From Sisyra terminalis (lineage: Eukaryota > Arthropoda > Insecta > Neuroptera > Sisyridae): a stretch of DNA of 64,000 bases. A model generated the notes under the pieces. The model worked only from the letters and a program-made list of their open reading frames with translations, was not told the DNA's origin and did no database searches. Positions 25,726 to 37,950 of the stretch are shown here, piece after piece. Position 1 is the stretch's first letter. Each line of letters opens with the position of its first letter. The stretch is from NCBI GenBank assembly GCA_958496175.1, contig OY292279.1, forward strand, positions 17,174,001-17,238,000. The letters run 5' to 3'. A program made the translations under genes and the position numbers.

Positions 25726-28026
25726 ACACAATTTTTTCACCGAAAATAAAAGTTATATTTCAACCCCGAATAGTTGCTCTTGTAAAAATTTATCAATAAA
25801 ATTATAATATTTTTTTAAACTCAAGAAATAATGTAATATTCACTTAAAAATTATGAATTTATTCTTCTTTTTTTAATAAAAATTTCAATGATAAGAGAAT
25901 GGTTATATACTAATAAAATTTCATTGAGTGTCGAATTCGTAATTTTTTTTTATTACAAACTCATTACACAATTGGTACCTACATATCATAAAGTACTTTA
26001 GCACCAAGGACACTGACAGCAATTTTTAATTGAACCTCATAAATATTTTAAATTTTGTGAATTACATTTTTGGATTATCATTTTCTTGGCGAAAATATCA
26101 GGTATTTATTTTCTTTGAGGGAAGGGGGGTTATAACATTCCTCTTGTTGGGAACCAACAAACAAAGCAGTAGGGTTAGTTTTCCAGTTTTGATCTTAGAG
26201 TTTTATTAAGAGAAGATTTAGTAATAGTAATGGTAATTTAGTAATAATTTAGTAATGGTCACTTTAAAGCTAAAAAAGTTTTTCTTACCTCCTTTTCTCT
26301 TAAAAATTTTCCCTACTAAAGTAAAAACAACAATAATGCAATTAATAATAGCAAAGGGAAAATTTACAGGATACTCCCGAAAAATACAAACGAACAAAAA
26401 ATAATTGCGATTTAACACTAAAATTTCAGCCAAAAAGTTTCTATAATGGCAAAGTTTTAATCTTGCCTCTTTTGCTTTTTGCTTAATACGCCTCTGTGCT
26501 TGACAAAAATTATTACATTGGTTTCAATTGAAGTAATAATATTATTCGGAAATATGATTTTCCTAAAGTTTATTCGTTTTTATGCTTAAAAATTTGGTAC
26601 AAAATTAAAGCACATTTATTTCTTATTGTTTGTTTGGAAATTACCCTATCACACTCTATTGTTACACATGGACTAATTTTTTTCATAAATTTAATTTTTT
26701 GCACATTTTTCACTAATCTTACGAAATCCAACTATATACTTTCCAAAGACTTACCATAAACCATATTGGTGTAGAAAAATATTGAACTTTATAGTTAACT
26801 TCACAATTGTATTAAATTACATATACATGTATACATTCACTGAATTTCGGTACAAATCCAAAGTAAATTTGGGTAACTTATACTCAAAATATTAATAAAG
26901 TTTATTTTAAAAAGCATCAAATTTTTATTAAAATATAAATATACTGTAATCTCTATATAAATAAGAGCAGAAATATGAAAGAATTAATATAAATTTGCTC
27001 GGTTTTATTTGTTGTGATGTTTAGATTTTGATAATTCCAAGATATTTTTATTTGAATTGCCAATCTCTTGGGTAAGACAATGAAAATGTTAAGTAAAGGT
27101 GCAAATAAATTCAAAAATTTAAATCACAATGATTACCTCAAAACAAATAATATTTCTTCTTTCCATTTTCAATGATTATTTACTGATGAAAATTTGCTCC
27201 GATATTTTATATGATATTTCACCAAGGTTTACCCATTGGAAAAATTAGACCAAAAGAAAAGTAAATCTTTGGAATTTCTTAAAATTTGCATGGAGTACTT
27301 ACCCAAATAACAAGAACAATCAACTTTTAATAGATCCATAAGGATGAAGTTTGGTGCGCCTCGCCCCTACAATCTAAGCCTATTCGTAATAATGATTGGA
27401 CTTCTGTATTTTGTTTATAATTTTTTAAAAATCGACAAAAAAAGGCAAGAATTCTTCCAGAATCTGGGACACGAAGCCAAAGTCCAGAACAACGGAACCA
27501 AATTTTTGACGAACCAAAAGTCTTAAAAATTTCAATTATCTTCAACACCCAGCGATCACCTATTAAATATAATATACTGAATACCCGAAAAATATTTCAG
27601 CCAAAACTCATTTCCCCAAAATTTAATGCCACAAAATGTAATGTAGGAATTATCTTCCACTTCCAAGTAGATCCCTCTTGCCCCGCAATTGATGGTAGGT
27701 TCCTAATTTCTGCCAAATCACCAACGGTTCATTAACGATAATTGTATATATGTGAAGAAAATCAAACGACAATTACTGCCTAGAATACCTACTTGCTTGT
27801 TAACTTTTGCAACTTAATTATCTATTCATTTAATGTAACTGTAAAAAAGTAAAAAATACAAATTTAAATAATCATGAATTTTCTTATCTACTTTTTATAC
27901 CTGCTTTAGCAAAAAAAATACTCTGTTAAAAGCATAGGGGCCTCATTACTCCCATGTACTCCAATCAGTTGAAGATGGTCCTGCTTCTGCCTAGATCCAT
28001 ACATTACTATATAAAAAAATGATTAC
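25726..28026. other. AT-rich intergenic DNA, nothing recognised
   Basis: Only short open frames occur (26218-26433, 27327-27548, 27344-27526). They have no family signature, and two of them overlap on opposite strands. Confidence 0.35.
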
Positions 28027-28170
28027 CTACTGGTGGCCGAGTGGTCGAGGTGTTCGTTCCAAAATCGGTAGGGATTGGGTTCAAATCTCGTAACAGCTAA
28101 ATTGCCAGTATTTATCACCTTACGTATTTATGTGAGCCCTAGAGTCGTTGATAAAAAATAGTAAGTAATG
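28027..28170 (+). repeat. tRNA-derived SINE, copy 3 (best preserved)
   Basis: A box GGTGGCCGAGTGGTC (28032-28046), B box GGGTTCAAATC (28077-28087) and a tail ending GTGAGCCCTAGAGTCGTTGA. The A-box region is close to the D-arm of Ser/Leu tRNAs, so a class II tRNA ancestor is likely. Confidence 0.85.
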
Positions 28171-28235
28171 CACTGGGCTTAAATACCAATGTATGATTCC
28201 CGGAATTTTCCAGCAGTTCTCTTTATTATAATTAA

Positions 28236-28944
28236 GGGTGGATCACCGTTAGAACGTAAAAAAAATAACTCTTTTAAGACTGCTGCCATTTTTTTAGAGA
28301 TATTAAAAAACGGTCTTTGGCATGTAAAAGTTGAAGTTTTGAACTATTTTTTTTTATTTGCCCCGATATGTCCCCCCTTCCCCCTTTTACAGCGCTTTGA
28401 AAAAGGGTCATCAAAAATGAGGAGGCAAACGGGAGACAAGTTTTCTCGGGAACCGGAAGTCGGATCATGATTTTCCAAAGAATGTAGGTTTTGGTAATGC
28501 GTCTTCTTGATACTGAACCTCGAAAATCCGAAAAAAGTTGAAAATGCACAAAATGGCGCAACTTTGAAAAAAAAGTTTAAAAAAACGACCTTTTTTGGAC
28601 CTTTCCCCCTCTCCACTTTGAGGAGGGGGGAGGTTTGGTCAATTTTAGAGGTTCAGTATCAAGAAGACGTGTTGAACTATAACACTCTCCAGTTTCAAGT
28701 CAATCCGTCGGATAGTTTCTGAGAAATCTTGTCTCCCAGTTTTAAAAAGTTGATTTCGAGAAAAACGCATTTAAAGTTTTTTTAAGATATTTTTTTATGT
28801 TATTATCAATTTATTCAATTTTTATCAGTGAAAATACATTAGTCAGCTATTCCAATCCTTTTAACACGTTATTCTTGAATGTTATAAGAAGACATTTATG
28901 GAAAAAAAATCGAAAAAAAATTTTTTTCTGGCGGTGATCCACCC
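28236..28944. mobile_element. Non-autonomous DNA transposon flanked by TTAA
   Basis: The ends GGGTGGATCACCG and CGGTGATCCACCC are perfect 13-bp inverted repeats directly flanked by TTAA on both sides (28232-28235, 28945-28948). TTAA is the piggyBac target, but the GGG start differs from the CCC start usual for piggyBac. If the duplicated site is only TA, a Tc1/mariner-type element is possible. Internal frames (28189-28616) overlap on both strands and have no transposase motif. The interior holds purine/pyrimidine-rich blocks (C-rich near 28371-28386, G-rich near 28619-28632). Confidence 0.8.
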
Positions 28945-28948
28945 TTAA

Positions 28949-30322
28949 TATTGTTATTGAAAACTAATTCTAGGATAGTGTAGGTCTAAGATGGAAACTC
29001 CAGGATACTTTACCCCAAAAATCACCCACAGATATTTTACCTTCTTTACGATTAGGTGTTGCTCCAATTATGTTTAGAATTATCAACAAATAAAGTATGT
29101 TGTTCCGGTAAAAATTAAAATTTAAACTGTAAAACTAATGTAACATTGATGAAAATTTCTTTAGAGAAAAATTCCGAATTACCAGTTGGGAACCACTTGA
29201 ATTACTATCAAATCCACGAAAAGCCGCTGAGGAGGATCCAGAACTAGAAATGCAAACGAAACATCGATTTTTTCAAACATCGATACATCGTGTTGCAATA
29301 AATATAAAAAGTAAACTCTTGTCCTCTGCCATATTTTTAGGGGCCACATTATCCTTATACCGCCAGGGCCTCCAATAGCTTAAAAACGATTCTAAGTAAA
29401 CCAAATCAATTCATATAATGGATCGATTAATTTCAACGTTAAAATTATGAAATTTCGGATAAAGCTTTTTATTTCCAAAATTAAAGATAAGATTTTTCCA
29501 GAATGAAAATTTATATTCCCTTTTCGACGGTGAATACTGGTATACTTAATATAATTCTCATATATTTGAATAATTTTTTAGAAATAAATAAACAAATATT
29601 TGAATTTTTAATTAGATAAATACGGCAGAATGCTTATATAAAAAGCGGTTCTAGTGAATCATTGTCCACAAATAGCAGGAAAAAGATTTGAAATCATGAT
29701 TACTCATTTTTAGCCAGTAAATTAACATTTATCTTGGGATAATTATTATAAAATTTAATCTATCTTAATTAGATATTTTTTAAAACTTCTTTGATACTAA
29801 ATTAAAAATGAAGACTTTCAATTAATTGAAAACATAAAATGCTTAATAATTGTAATTTATTAACACAAGTATATGAAAAGTATAAATATTTTTTTAAGAC
29901 TTTGATTAATTATTTCTAAGAAATGACCACTCAACTCAAGAACATAAGCTTCTTCATTAAGGTGATTAAAATGTATAAGAACTATTGATTTCTACTAAGT
30001 TCAAATTTATAGTAATCTTCATTGAATTTTTTTAAATCAGAAAACATTTATTTTCTCAACAATTAGTGAACCAATTTGACTGAAATTTGAACATATGAAA
30101 ATATATAAAGGCTTTACTATTTCTCTACTTCTCAGCTCAAATGACTAATTGTAAAGTGATTTCTAAAGGGTAAATTAACATACTTTTCCTTTAAAATATA
30201 TACGAAGTATTATAAAATATACCTGGTCACCCTAAATTTAAAATATTGTAAATAGTTTCAACCATTAACATGTAGTTTAAACAATTTAAGTAAGCTTTAT
30301 TTTTGTGTTTTTATACATTTAT
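28949..30322. other. AT-rich intergenic DNA, nothing recognised
   Basis: A short internal inverted motif, ATCGATTTTTTCAAACATCGAT, is near 29263-29285. No coding content or complete element was recognised. Confidence 0.3.
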
Positions 30323-30556
30323 CTGGACCGGATTTAGAGGAGGGCAACCGGAGCTACAGTTTTGGGGCCTCCACAAAAGAGGGGCTTCCCCTATAAAGAC
30401 TTCGAAAAAAAATCAAATTTAGACTAGTTAACAACTTTTCCATTGTTATGTTTTTCGTGTTTTACCTTTCCCTACAGTACTATGTACAAACATGACTACT
30501 TTAAATATTAACATCCTTTGTTGCCCCGAGGCCTCCAGCTTCTAAATCCAGCCCTG
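30323..30556. mobile_element. hAT-type MITE with imperfect 8-bp target duplication
   Basis: The left end CTGGACCGGATTTAG pairs with the right end CTAAATCCAGCCCTG. Flanks ACATTTAT (30315-30322) and ACATTGGT (30557-30564) agree at 6 of 8 positions. A CAGGGC(C/T)GGATTTAG terminus is typical of hAT-derived repeats. The element is 234 bp and non-coding. Confidence 0.7.
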
Positions 30557-30564
30557 ACATTGGT

Positions 30565-32040
30565 CATTAAAAAACATCTGTGGGACTTTAATGTTTCTGT
30601 ACTGTGACGTCATTTTAATACGGGGCTAATGTAATCCTCATTAATATGAGCCTCATCAATATGTCTTTTGTAGAAAATTTAATTTCCTTCAAGAATCAGT
30701 CATGTTTTTTCAACACATCGATTTAAAAGCTTAGTTACACAAAAACGGCTCATCTGACGAAAAATTCCAATAAGACCTTTGTTGTAAGAAATATTATTCT
30801 CTATTAAATTAAGTAAAAACATTTTTTTAAATCAAGGTTTTAGTATAAGTAGAATAAAAATAAAAAAACCATAATAATAGACGTCTTAATATTAAAATTA
30901 AGGGCTCAAACTGACATCAAATTTTGTTTTCCTCATTCTGATTGATATAATTTTGCAAAAAAAAATAAAGTTTTTTTTTTGGCCCTCTCTAGAAAAGAAG
31001 GTATTGAATCATAAAAAACTTTTCCGGTCAAATACTAAATTCATTTTCCTTGAACTGTATAACTTGCTTTTGCTATTTTTTTCACTTCATTTGATTCATT
31101 AAAATTAAAACGAATTAATTGTTATCTAATTTTAAAATATAACATCCAATTTTCGTGGACCACCGGTTAGGAAATACCTGGCCATTATTAATTTTACAGG
31201 TGTTGTATTATGTGATGAAATTAGTTGCTTAAATCAGATTTTAAATGAATAGCCAGTTTGAAAATTTGTGTATTTTATTAAAAATGAAAGATAATATAAT
31301 ATTAAAAAGTTTTTTGAGACAAAAAAAATTTCTTTGATTTTATAAACACAAAGTGTATAACATAATAGACACATCCCTTAGAAATTTTCTTGAATCTGAT
31401 GTAATAAGATAATGTTCGAAGAATATATATATATATATAGATAAGAAAAAATTCTCATTATTTTCTCATAAAATATTTTTAGGGGAGACATTTTTAAGTG
31501 CCATTATCTCACCAGTGTAAATCTTAATGAAAAAATAATTAATAAAACTGTCTTCATCATTTTTTCCAGAGAAATATTTTTTCTCTAAACTTTTTTTCTC
31601 TTTGAAAATTTAAAGTAAACCTAAGCGTAGGTTTTCGAAGCTTTTGATTTAATTAGCTAGTGCGAAAAGTTAATATTAATTTAATAAAATATGGTGTTGA
31701 CATTAAAAATATTTCTGTTCCAATTTTTTTAGTTTTTAAACCAAATTATAATAATTAATAAAAGGACAATGTTTGTTAGGAGTTAGTAAATCTTGTATTT
31801 TAGTAGAATTATTGTATTTGAGCCAAAACTATTTCTGAATATAGAAATCTTAAATTTATATAATGTGGGCAGAAAATATGGTCGATTTATGGAAATTATG
31901 CTTTTGGCGCGCAAATAAAGTCGTGGAATCAGTACCATATGAACTTGTATATATTATATAGTTTCCATTAAACATTATATTCGGTAACTTTAACGGTTTG
32001 TAGCTAACGTGGAATAAGTCACAAATGGCCGAATGTTTTC
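30565..32040. other. AT-rich intergenic DNA, nothing recognised
   Basis: Contains an (AT)n run at about 31424-31439. No exon or transposon terminus was found. Confidence 0.35.
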
Positions 32041-32079
32041 CTTCTTACTTGATACTTATCGTTATTTTTTTAACAATTC

Positions 32080-32216
32080 ACACAAAATCTTTGTAAATAT
32101 GTTATTCTGATATATAAACTATATTATAGTAAAGTTTCATTAAAATCTATCCCGTAGTTTTTACGTGAAAGAATAACAAACATCCATACATACAAACTTT
32201 CGCATTTATGATTTTA
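32080..32216 (-). repeat. Helitron-like 5'-end fragment
   Basis: On the minus strand it begins with ATAAATGCGAAAGTTTGTAT, then TATGGATG and GTTATTCTTTCACGTAAAAA. This is a layout typical of the 5' region of common insect non-autonomous Helitrons. The first bases of the terminus are missing. An ACTAGCGGGTG near 32356 could be an unrelated 3' end. Confidence 0.35.
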
Positions 32217-32615
32217 GAAAAGAATTGTCAACACACTGTCTCTAATTGATAACTTTCATAGTTATTTATTTTTCATTTAACTATTATTCTAGTATAATAC
32301 CATATAATACTATGGTGATTAAATCTTTTATGCCTACTATAATACATTGTATAAACTAGCGGGTGTTATAATTCATAATGCCTGTGATCAAGAGCAACCT
32401 ATTAAAAATTAAAAATATTAAAAAATTGTTTTTCATAATGCTCTCAAATTTATATTTTACTAAGAAGGCTTGACTCCAATATGAAATTCCATTTCAAATT
32501 TCCATAGAAACTTGAAGTTCATATTATTTACATATTTGAATACATTTGGCGAATTTAGAATTGAGATCAAATTTATTATTTCTTACTAATTAAATGAAAA
32601 ATTAAAGATTGTATG

Positions 32616-32726
32616 CACCTCAGGCGTTATTAGATGATTTTATGACGTACATCCCTCGGGCTGGAGGCCTTCGGGCTATATTATCTCGCTCTCCGGGCAT
32701 TAGCACCTTAATAACGCCCTTGGTAC
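32616..32726. repeat. Short GC-richer inverted-repeat element
   Basis: CAGGCGTTATTA (32621-32632) is inverted at 32709-32719 (TAATAACGCCC). Between them are repeated CTCGGGCTGGAGGCC, TTCGGGCT and CTCCGGGC motifs, much richer in G+C than the surroundings. It abuts the first copy of the 0.33-kb tandem duplication. Confidence 0.5.
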
Positions 32727-34281
32727 ATAAATATCTAAAAGTAAACTTGTTTTTGATAATTTTTGTTTTTTCCTAGCATAAAAACATGGTTTCAATTATA
32801 ACATAATTAATTAGTTTTATTATTTTTAGATTATTTTAAAAGTATTTTGTAGATTTTAGAGTAAAAAAAAATAATAGTCGAGAAGGAAAAGTTCTTCTGT
32901 ACCGACTAATGTATATTTCTTATTAAAATATCATAAAATTTAAAAAATATCGTACAATATCATAAATTTTTGCTGTTGGAAGTAGTAATTTTTGTCAAAT
33001 GAAATTTACGATAACACATTGTAAAAATTATTAAGTTTTAGTTCAAGTCCTGTAGGGGAGACCGGGTACAAAAGTAATAATTTGTACTTTTACCTTGATT
33101 TCTGGCTGGGTGTTATTATTGTCATTAAATGAATATAACCACATATAAATTTAGTTGATATTCTTCACAATAGTTATTTGATTTATTAAATTATGGTGTG
33201 TTTTATATGAATAACACAGAGTTAAAAAAAATTGGCTGTTGTTACTTTCACGTTGTGGATAGAAAGTAACATGACTGCTAAGGATTGCCAATGAAAACAA
33301 TAGTACAAGTTAAATCAACAAATTACTTATTTAAAGACTTTTTATTAATGATATAAACCAAATTCAGCATTTTAAATACTCAAAAAATATATCTTTTAAG
33401 GAAATGAATCAATAGAATGCCGCGATAACGCATAAGAACTACTGCATGAAGAACTACCGACACAGAAATGTATTGAAAACCATTCTATTGAAGTAGATAT
33501 CAATAAAAATATGATGTAAGCAATAAAATCATTTCGAGGACAAAAGTAACATATTACTTTTGTGCCCTAGGGGGCTATGTTACTTTTGTACCCATTCTCA
33601 TTTATACTAAAACGTGTAATATAACCTTAAAACGGAATGGGCTAGACAAAAATGAATTTAAACAATGTACAATTTATCTAATCAAAAATGGATATGCAAA
33701 CATTCGGATTACTATGATCCTTTTACGGCTATGTAAATAATAAATAAAAAAACGTCGATAAACTTACTTTTGGCTCGTTAAAACACATTACGTCCTATTA
33801 TATAACCTAACAACGCACTGCGCACGCGTCGACTTAATGCGATTGAGGGGGGTGCTCTAGGATATAACCTGATGTCAGCAAAACGATGTTCACCCATTGG
33901 ATAAACCTAGAAAGCATTTGTTACCTTCGACCCACCGTAACTTTTGTACCCAGTCTCCCTTACATAAATGTCTAAAAGTAAGCTTGTTTTTGATAATTTT
34001 TGTTTTTTTCTAGCATAAAAGCGTGGTTTGGATTATGACATAATTAATTAGTTTTATTATTTTTAGCTTATATTAAAAGTATTTTGAAGATTTCAGAGTA
34101 AAAAAAAATAATAGTCGAGAAGGAAAAGTTCTTCTTTATCGACTAATGTATATTTCTTATTAAAATATCGTAAAATTTAAAAAATATCGTAAATTTTTGC
34201 TGTTTAAAGTAGTAATCGTTGTTAAATGAAATTTACGATGTCCCATTGTAAAAAGTATTGACCTTTAATTCAAGCCCTGTA
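32724..34281. repeat. 0.33-kb direct duplication split by a transposon
   Basis: Copy 1 (32724-33054) and copy 2 (33961-34281) are clearly similar along their whole length. Both start TACATAAAT(A/G)TCTAAAAG, contain AATAATAGTCGAGAAGGAAA, and end in CCTGTA. The element at 33055-33960 separates them exactly at the junction. Confidence 0.85.
33055..33960. mobile_element. DNA transposon with GGGAGAC(C/T)GGGTAC ends, TA-flanked
   Basis: The left end GGGGAGACCGGGTACAAAAG and the reverse complement of the right end (AGGGAGACTGGGTACAAAAG) are terminal inverted repeats. TA occurs on both sides (33053-33054, 33961-33962). The interior holds further inverted copies of the ACAAAAGTAAC/GTTACTTTTGT motif near 33539-33596 and no transposase. 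A TA target suggests a Tc1/mariner-type non-autonomous element of 906 bp. Confidence 0.8.
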
Positions 34282-34869
34282 CTTGAATATAATATAGCAG
34301 AATTTGAAATATTATAATTGTAATTTTTGATATTATTTTATTTCCTTGTTGAAAATTCTCTCAAATATTTTGCTTCGAGAAAACTACAAAGAGTATATTT
34401 TCAAATAATGAAAGAGTTTAAAAGTATTTGGCTTTTTATCCATTTTCTTGACTAATATTAAAAATAAGGGGAGGTGAATTTCCGGTCGGTTCGGATCGGT
34501 CGAAACACACACTCAACCACTGGCAGGAATTAACTTGAGTTTGTTTATGTTTTTTGAGCTTTCAGTGAGAAAAAAAAATCGGTGGTACACCCAGCTAGTT
34601 GAGCTTTTGATGTTATATAATACTGAACAGAAGTTTATTACAAACGCAAGAAAGCGTCATCGTTAATGTCAGATTCTCATTTCAGTAATGGCTCGTGCTG
34701 TCGTTGGAAAGCTTTAAGAAGATGAGCAGATGTTCTTATGAGTGTTTAAAAACTAATTAAGCTTTTAAACAAAAAATCGTAGATGCTGGAAATAACATTT
34801 TTACGGCCATTAAGTGGTTTATGGTAAAGAGTGAAAAATAATCTTTTCTTGATGAAAAATCTGTCAGTT

Positions 34870-35960
34870 TAAAGACGAGAAAAAAGCGTATATAAATTAT
34901 AATTATTACGTCTTATTATTTTGCATCATTCGTGTTCATCTTTATGAGCTTTTTGCTTGGTCGCTACCCCAACAATGCTCCGGTCTTACTTAGATTTTTC
35001 AAATTGAGGAGAAAAAAATCTAAAAAGCATTTAATTTAATTAAAGCTCGAACATTAGTCGAGTCGGTGAAATTGTCGACCGGGGAGGAAAAGTCGACGCG
35101 TTTTTATTGTTGAGGTTCATTCAAAGAGGTGGATGCTTGATATAAGAGTATCTGCAAGTTTTGCCTCTGTGCACTACACTATATTCGTATAAATAAGCGA
35201 CGCCATTATTTATAAACGAAAGAAAAATAAGTAATGTTTTTCATTTTGTTATCCTTTCTTCTACTTCAATAATTCGCTTTGTATTTTTGCATTAGTACAC
35301 CCCAACCATTTTTCGCACCATTTTCCATATCATCCCCGTTTTATTTTCTCACTATTTCCTCGTTTTTTCGAAGACTTAAATAAATTAAGGGGCTGACAAG
35401 CGAGCGCCACGTGAATTTATCCTCCAGATAAATTTGTGTGAGAATAAATGAGATTTTTAAATTTTAATAACATAAATATATTGTGTAGTTTACATTAAAC
35501 GTTGCGCAAAAAAAATCAAAGGAAAATATGGGGAAAAAGTGCATCAAAGACGTGGTTTTCTATTTGTCACGAAACATGGGAATGGGGAAACACAGAAGAC
35601 AGAATGGGATGTGGTTGATTAATGACATTCCATTGGCAACACACAGAATCACTTGCCACCGTTCCCATTCCCGTTCCCGGAGCGCCGCTAAATCACCCCA
35701 GCGTACATCCCCGAGAATGTGCCACCCCGCGTTGGACAACCAAAGCGACCATTAAGTCAGTAACACAAAGAAGCGGTTAGTTAAGTTGACAGCCACGACG
35801 GGAAACCGGGAAGGCCGGGATGACGGAAACCGCAGAAGGCGTGAATTACCTTTTGCGTTTGATGAAATTGTACATTATCATCCAGACAAATAAAAACTGC
35901 TCCCACACGTTTTTATCCCGTCACAGATATTTTTATTTGATTTTCTATAAAGTGTATTCG
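34870..35960. other. Less AT-rich non-coding stretch, candidate regulatory DNA
   Basis: Base composition rises clearly toward G+C, especially 35395-35440 and 35640-35850, without transposon ends. A 75-codon frame at 35528-35755 has no family signature, and its translation is rich in H, R and S. See findings. Confidence 0.3.
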
Positions 35961-36342
35961 ATTTAATTAAAACTAGATCCAGCAAATACTATTACAACTC
36001 GCTTTTGTGTTCCAATACACCAATGTTTTATTAAGCTGTTTAATTTTTTTTTTTCAATTTCAATTTAATTTTCTCAATTTAATTAAACTAAATAAAACAT
36101 TCTTTTCAAACGACAAATACGAAAAAAAATCTTCGCTTTTTCTTAGAAAAAAAGCTTCAAGCTTTCAATCTTATATATAGTAGGGTTGGGGCTAAAACAA
36201 ATTTTAGCTATTTTTAAAATAATTAATCTGTCACCATATTTTTTGTAAATATCAAAACTCTTGAATATTTTCTGACTTCAGTAAACACACGTGGTTGACT
36301 GCAGAGTGTATGTGTGACGTCAGAGTTCTATATTTGATGTAC

Positions 36343-36509
36343 AGAGGTGTAAAAATTATTACACTCAAAAGAAGATTTTTACTTATTTCCAGCAATGTAT
36401 CGCCCAAACTGTAAAACATCCATCAGTTATGGTTTGAAGCTGCATGTCAGCAAAAGGTATCGGTAGGTTGTACATTGTGGAAGGTACTATGAGACCAATA
36501 TATACAATA
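36343..36509. mobile_element. Tc1-like element end, interrupted by a fold-back element
   Basis: TACAGAGGTGTAAAAATTAT followed by TACACTCAAAA resembles a Tc1-type terminal repeat and the similar end at about 37752. The element is cut at 36510 by the insertion of a fold-back repeat. Confidence 0.5.
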
Positions 36510-37372
36510 GACTGGGCCAAAAAAATCGACTATTTTTTTTTGAAATGTACATCGAAAATATTGTTCAAGGTGACAAAAAAAAAATATCGGGAAGGTTTGA
36601 GCCCTTAATATTAATATTAAGAGGTCTAACATCTGTAATTTCGATTTTTTCATTTATGCTTTCATTTTTGCGTCAATGCTGTCAAACTATCAAAGTTAAA
36701 AAATTAATCTGTTCAAATATATATAGAATATTAAATTCCCTACAAAAAACGTCTTTTTGAAAACTTTGCCAGATACGTCGTTTCCGAATAATCAAGCTTT
36801 AAACATTGATATAATTTTTAGATTTATCTTCTTTATTTTGGAACTATATAACTAACGAACAAATAAATATATAGAAATAAACAATATAGGTTCTTGAAGG
36901 GAATTTAATGCTTTACAAAAAAGGTCTTTTAACGTTTTTACATACAATCACTCTTTCAAAATTGGTTCAACAACGAAAAAAATTATAATTTAATTTTTCC
37001 TTCAACTTTAATTGTGAATAACTTTTGAAAAAGTGATTTTATGTAAAAACGTTAAAAGACCTTTTTTGTAGAGCATTAAATTCCCTTTAAAAATTTATAT
37101 TGTTCATTTCTATATATTTATTTGTTCGTTAGCTACAAAATTTCAAGATTTTGTAAATTTATTTCAAATTCAATATTTCAAAAAGAACATAAATCTAAAA
37201 ATTATATCAATGTTTAAAGCTTGATTATTCGGAAACGGCGTGTCTGGCAAAAATTTTCAAATATACGTTTTTTGTAAGGAATTTAATTTTCTATAAATAT
37301 TCGTGCAAATAAATTTTTTTATCTTGATAGTTTGGCAGCATTGACGCAAAAATGAAAGCACAATTAAAAAAT
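36510..37372. mobile_element. Fold-back element, copy 1, right end lost
   Basis: It begins GACTGGGCCAAAAAAATCGA after TA (36508-36509). The sequence folds back on itself: TTTTTACATACAATCACTCT near 36937 reappears inverted near 37035, and the arms pair outward to the GACGCAAAAATGAAAGCAC block at about 37352-37370. The last 110 bp or so of the right arm are missing compared with the intact copy at 46.5 kb. No coding capacity. Confidence 0.8.
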
Positions 37373-37429
37373 CTTTTGCTTACATTTTTTGTGGAGGGTC
37401 CCGAAAATTAAATAATAAAAAATATCTTT

Positions 37430-37731
37430 AGCACATAAATACAGTTTATGTTTAGTTTTATTTATAAAGGGGATCCTATAATTGTTATCAAACGTTCATA
37501 CGAATAAGTATTGGATATTATGCGTTATAGTGCAGTGTTAATTTGTTTACGCTCTATATTTAGTGTGAAATCCATATTGAAATTGGGTTCTTTTACAGGT
37601 ATTTTTACTAACGGAAACGCATCTACCACTTTCCAATCAAATCTCATAGTAATAGCGGTTTTGTTTACCGGATTTTCGATTTCCGTATAGTTTATAAGGA
37701 ACGATCCTGTCCGTAAAGCGGGGGATTACTG
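37430..37731 (-). mobile_element. Tigger/pogo-like terminal fragment
   Basis: On the minus strand the fragment starts CAGTAATCCCCCGCTTTACG after TA, resembling the CAGT..TCCC(T/C)CG..TTACG termini of Tigger elements. It is related to, but distinct from, the element at 0.8-1.8 kb. Only about 300 bp remain and no coding part is recognised. Confidence 0.5.
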
Positions 37732-37950
37732 TACATAGGAGTTTACAGATGTGTGAAAATTATTAGACTCAAAGGAAAAAAAAACACTTTTGCTTTTAAA
37801 TGTCATAAATTTAAAAAAGACAATAATTTTACTCATCTAATGTTTGGTGTGATTTTCTTTATTGTTTATAATTGATTTTTCTCATGCTGGCATACTCTCT
37901 ATTAATTTTTTTACAATTATTTTTTTGTTTCCCCATCGTTAAGTTTTTTC

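Noticed and set aside
28189..28722. Four overlapping frames on both strands
   Set aside because: All lie in the TTAA-flanked element, overlap one another on both strands and contain no transposase motif.
35528..35755. 75-codon frame in the less AT-rich stretch
   Set aside because: An H/R/S-rich translation without family signature; it is probably open by chance because of higher G+C.
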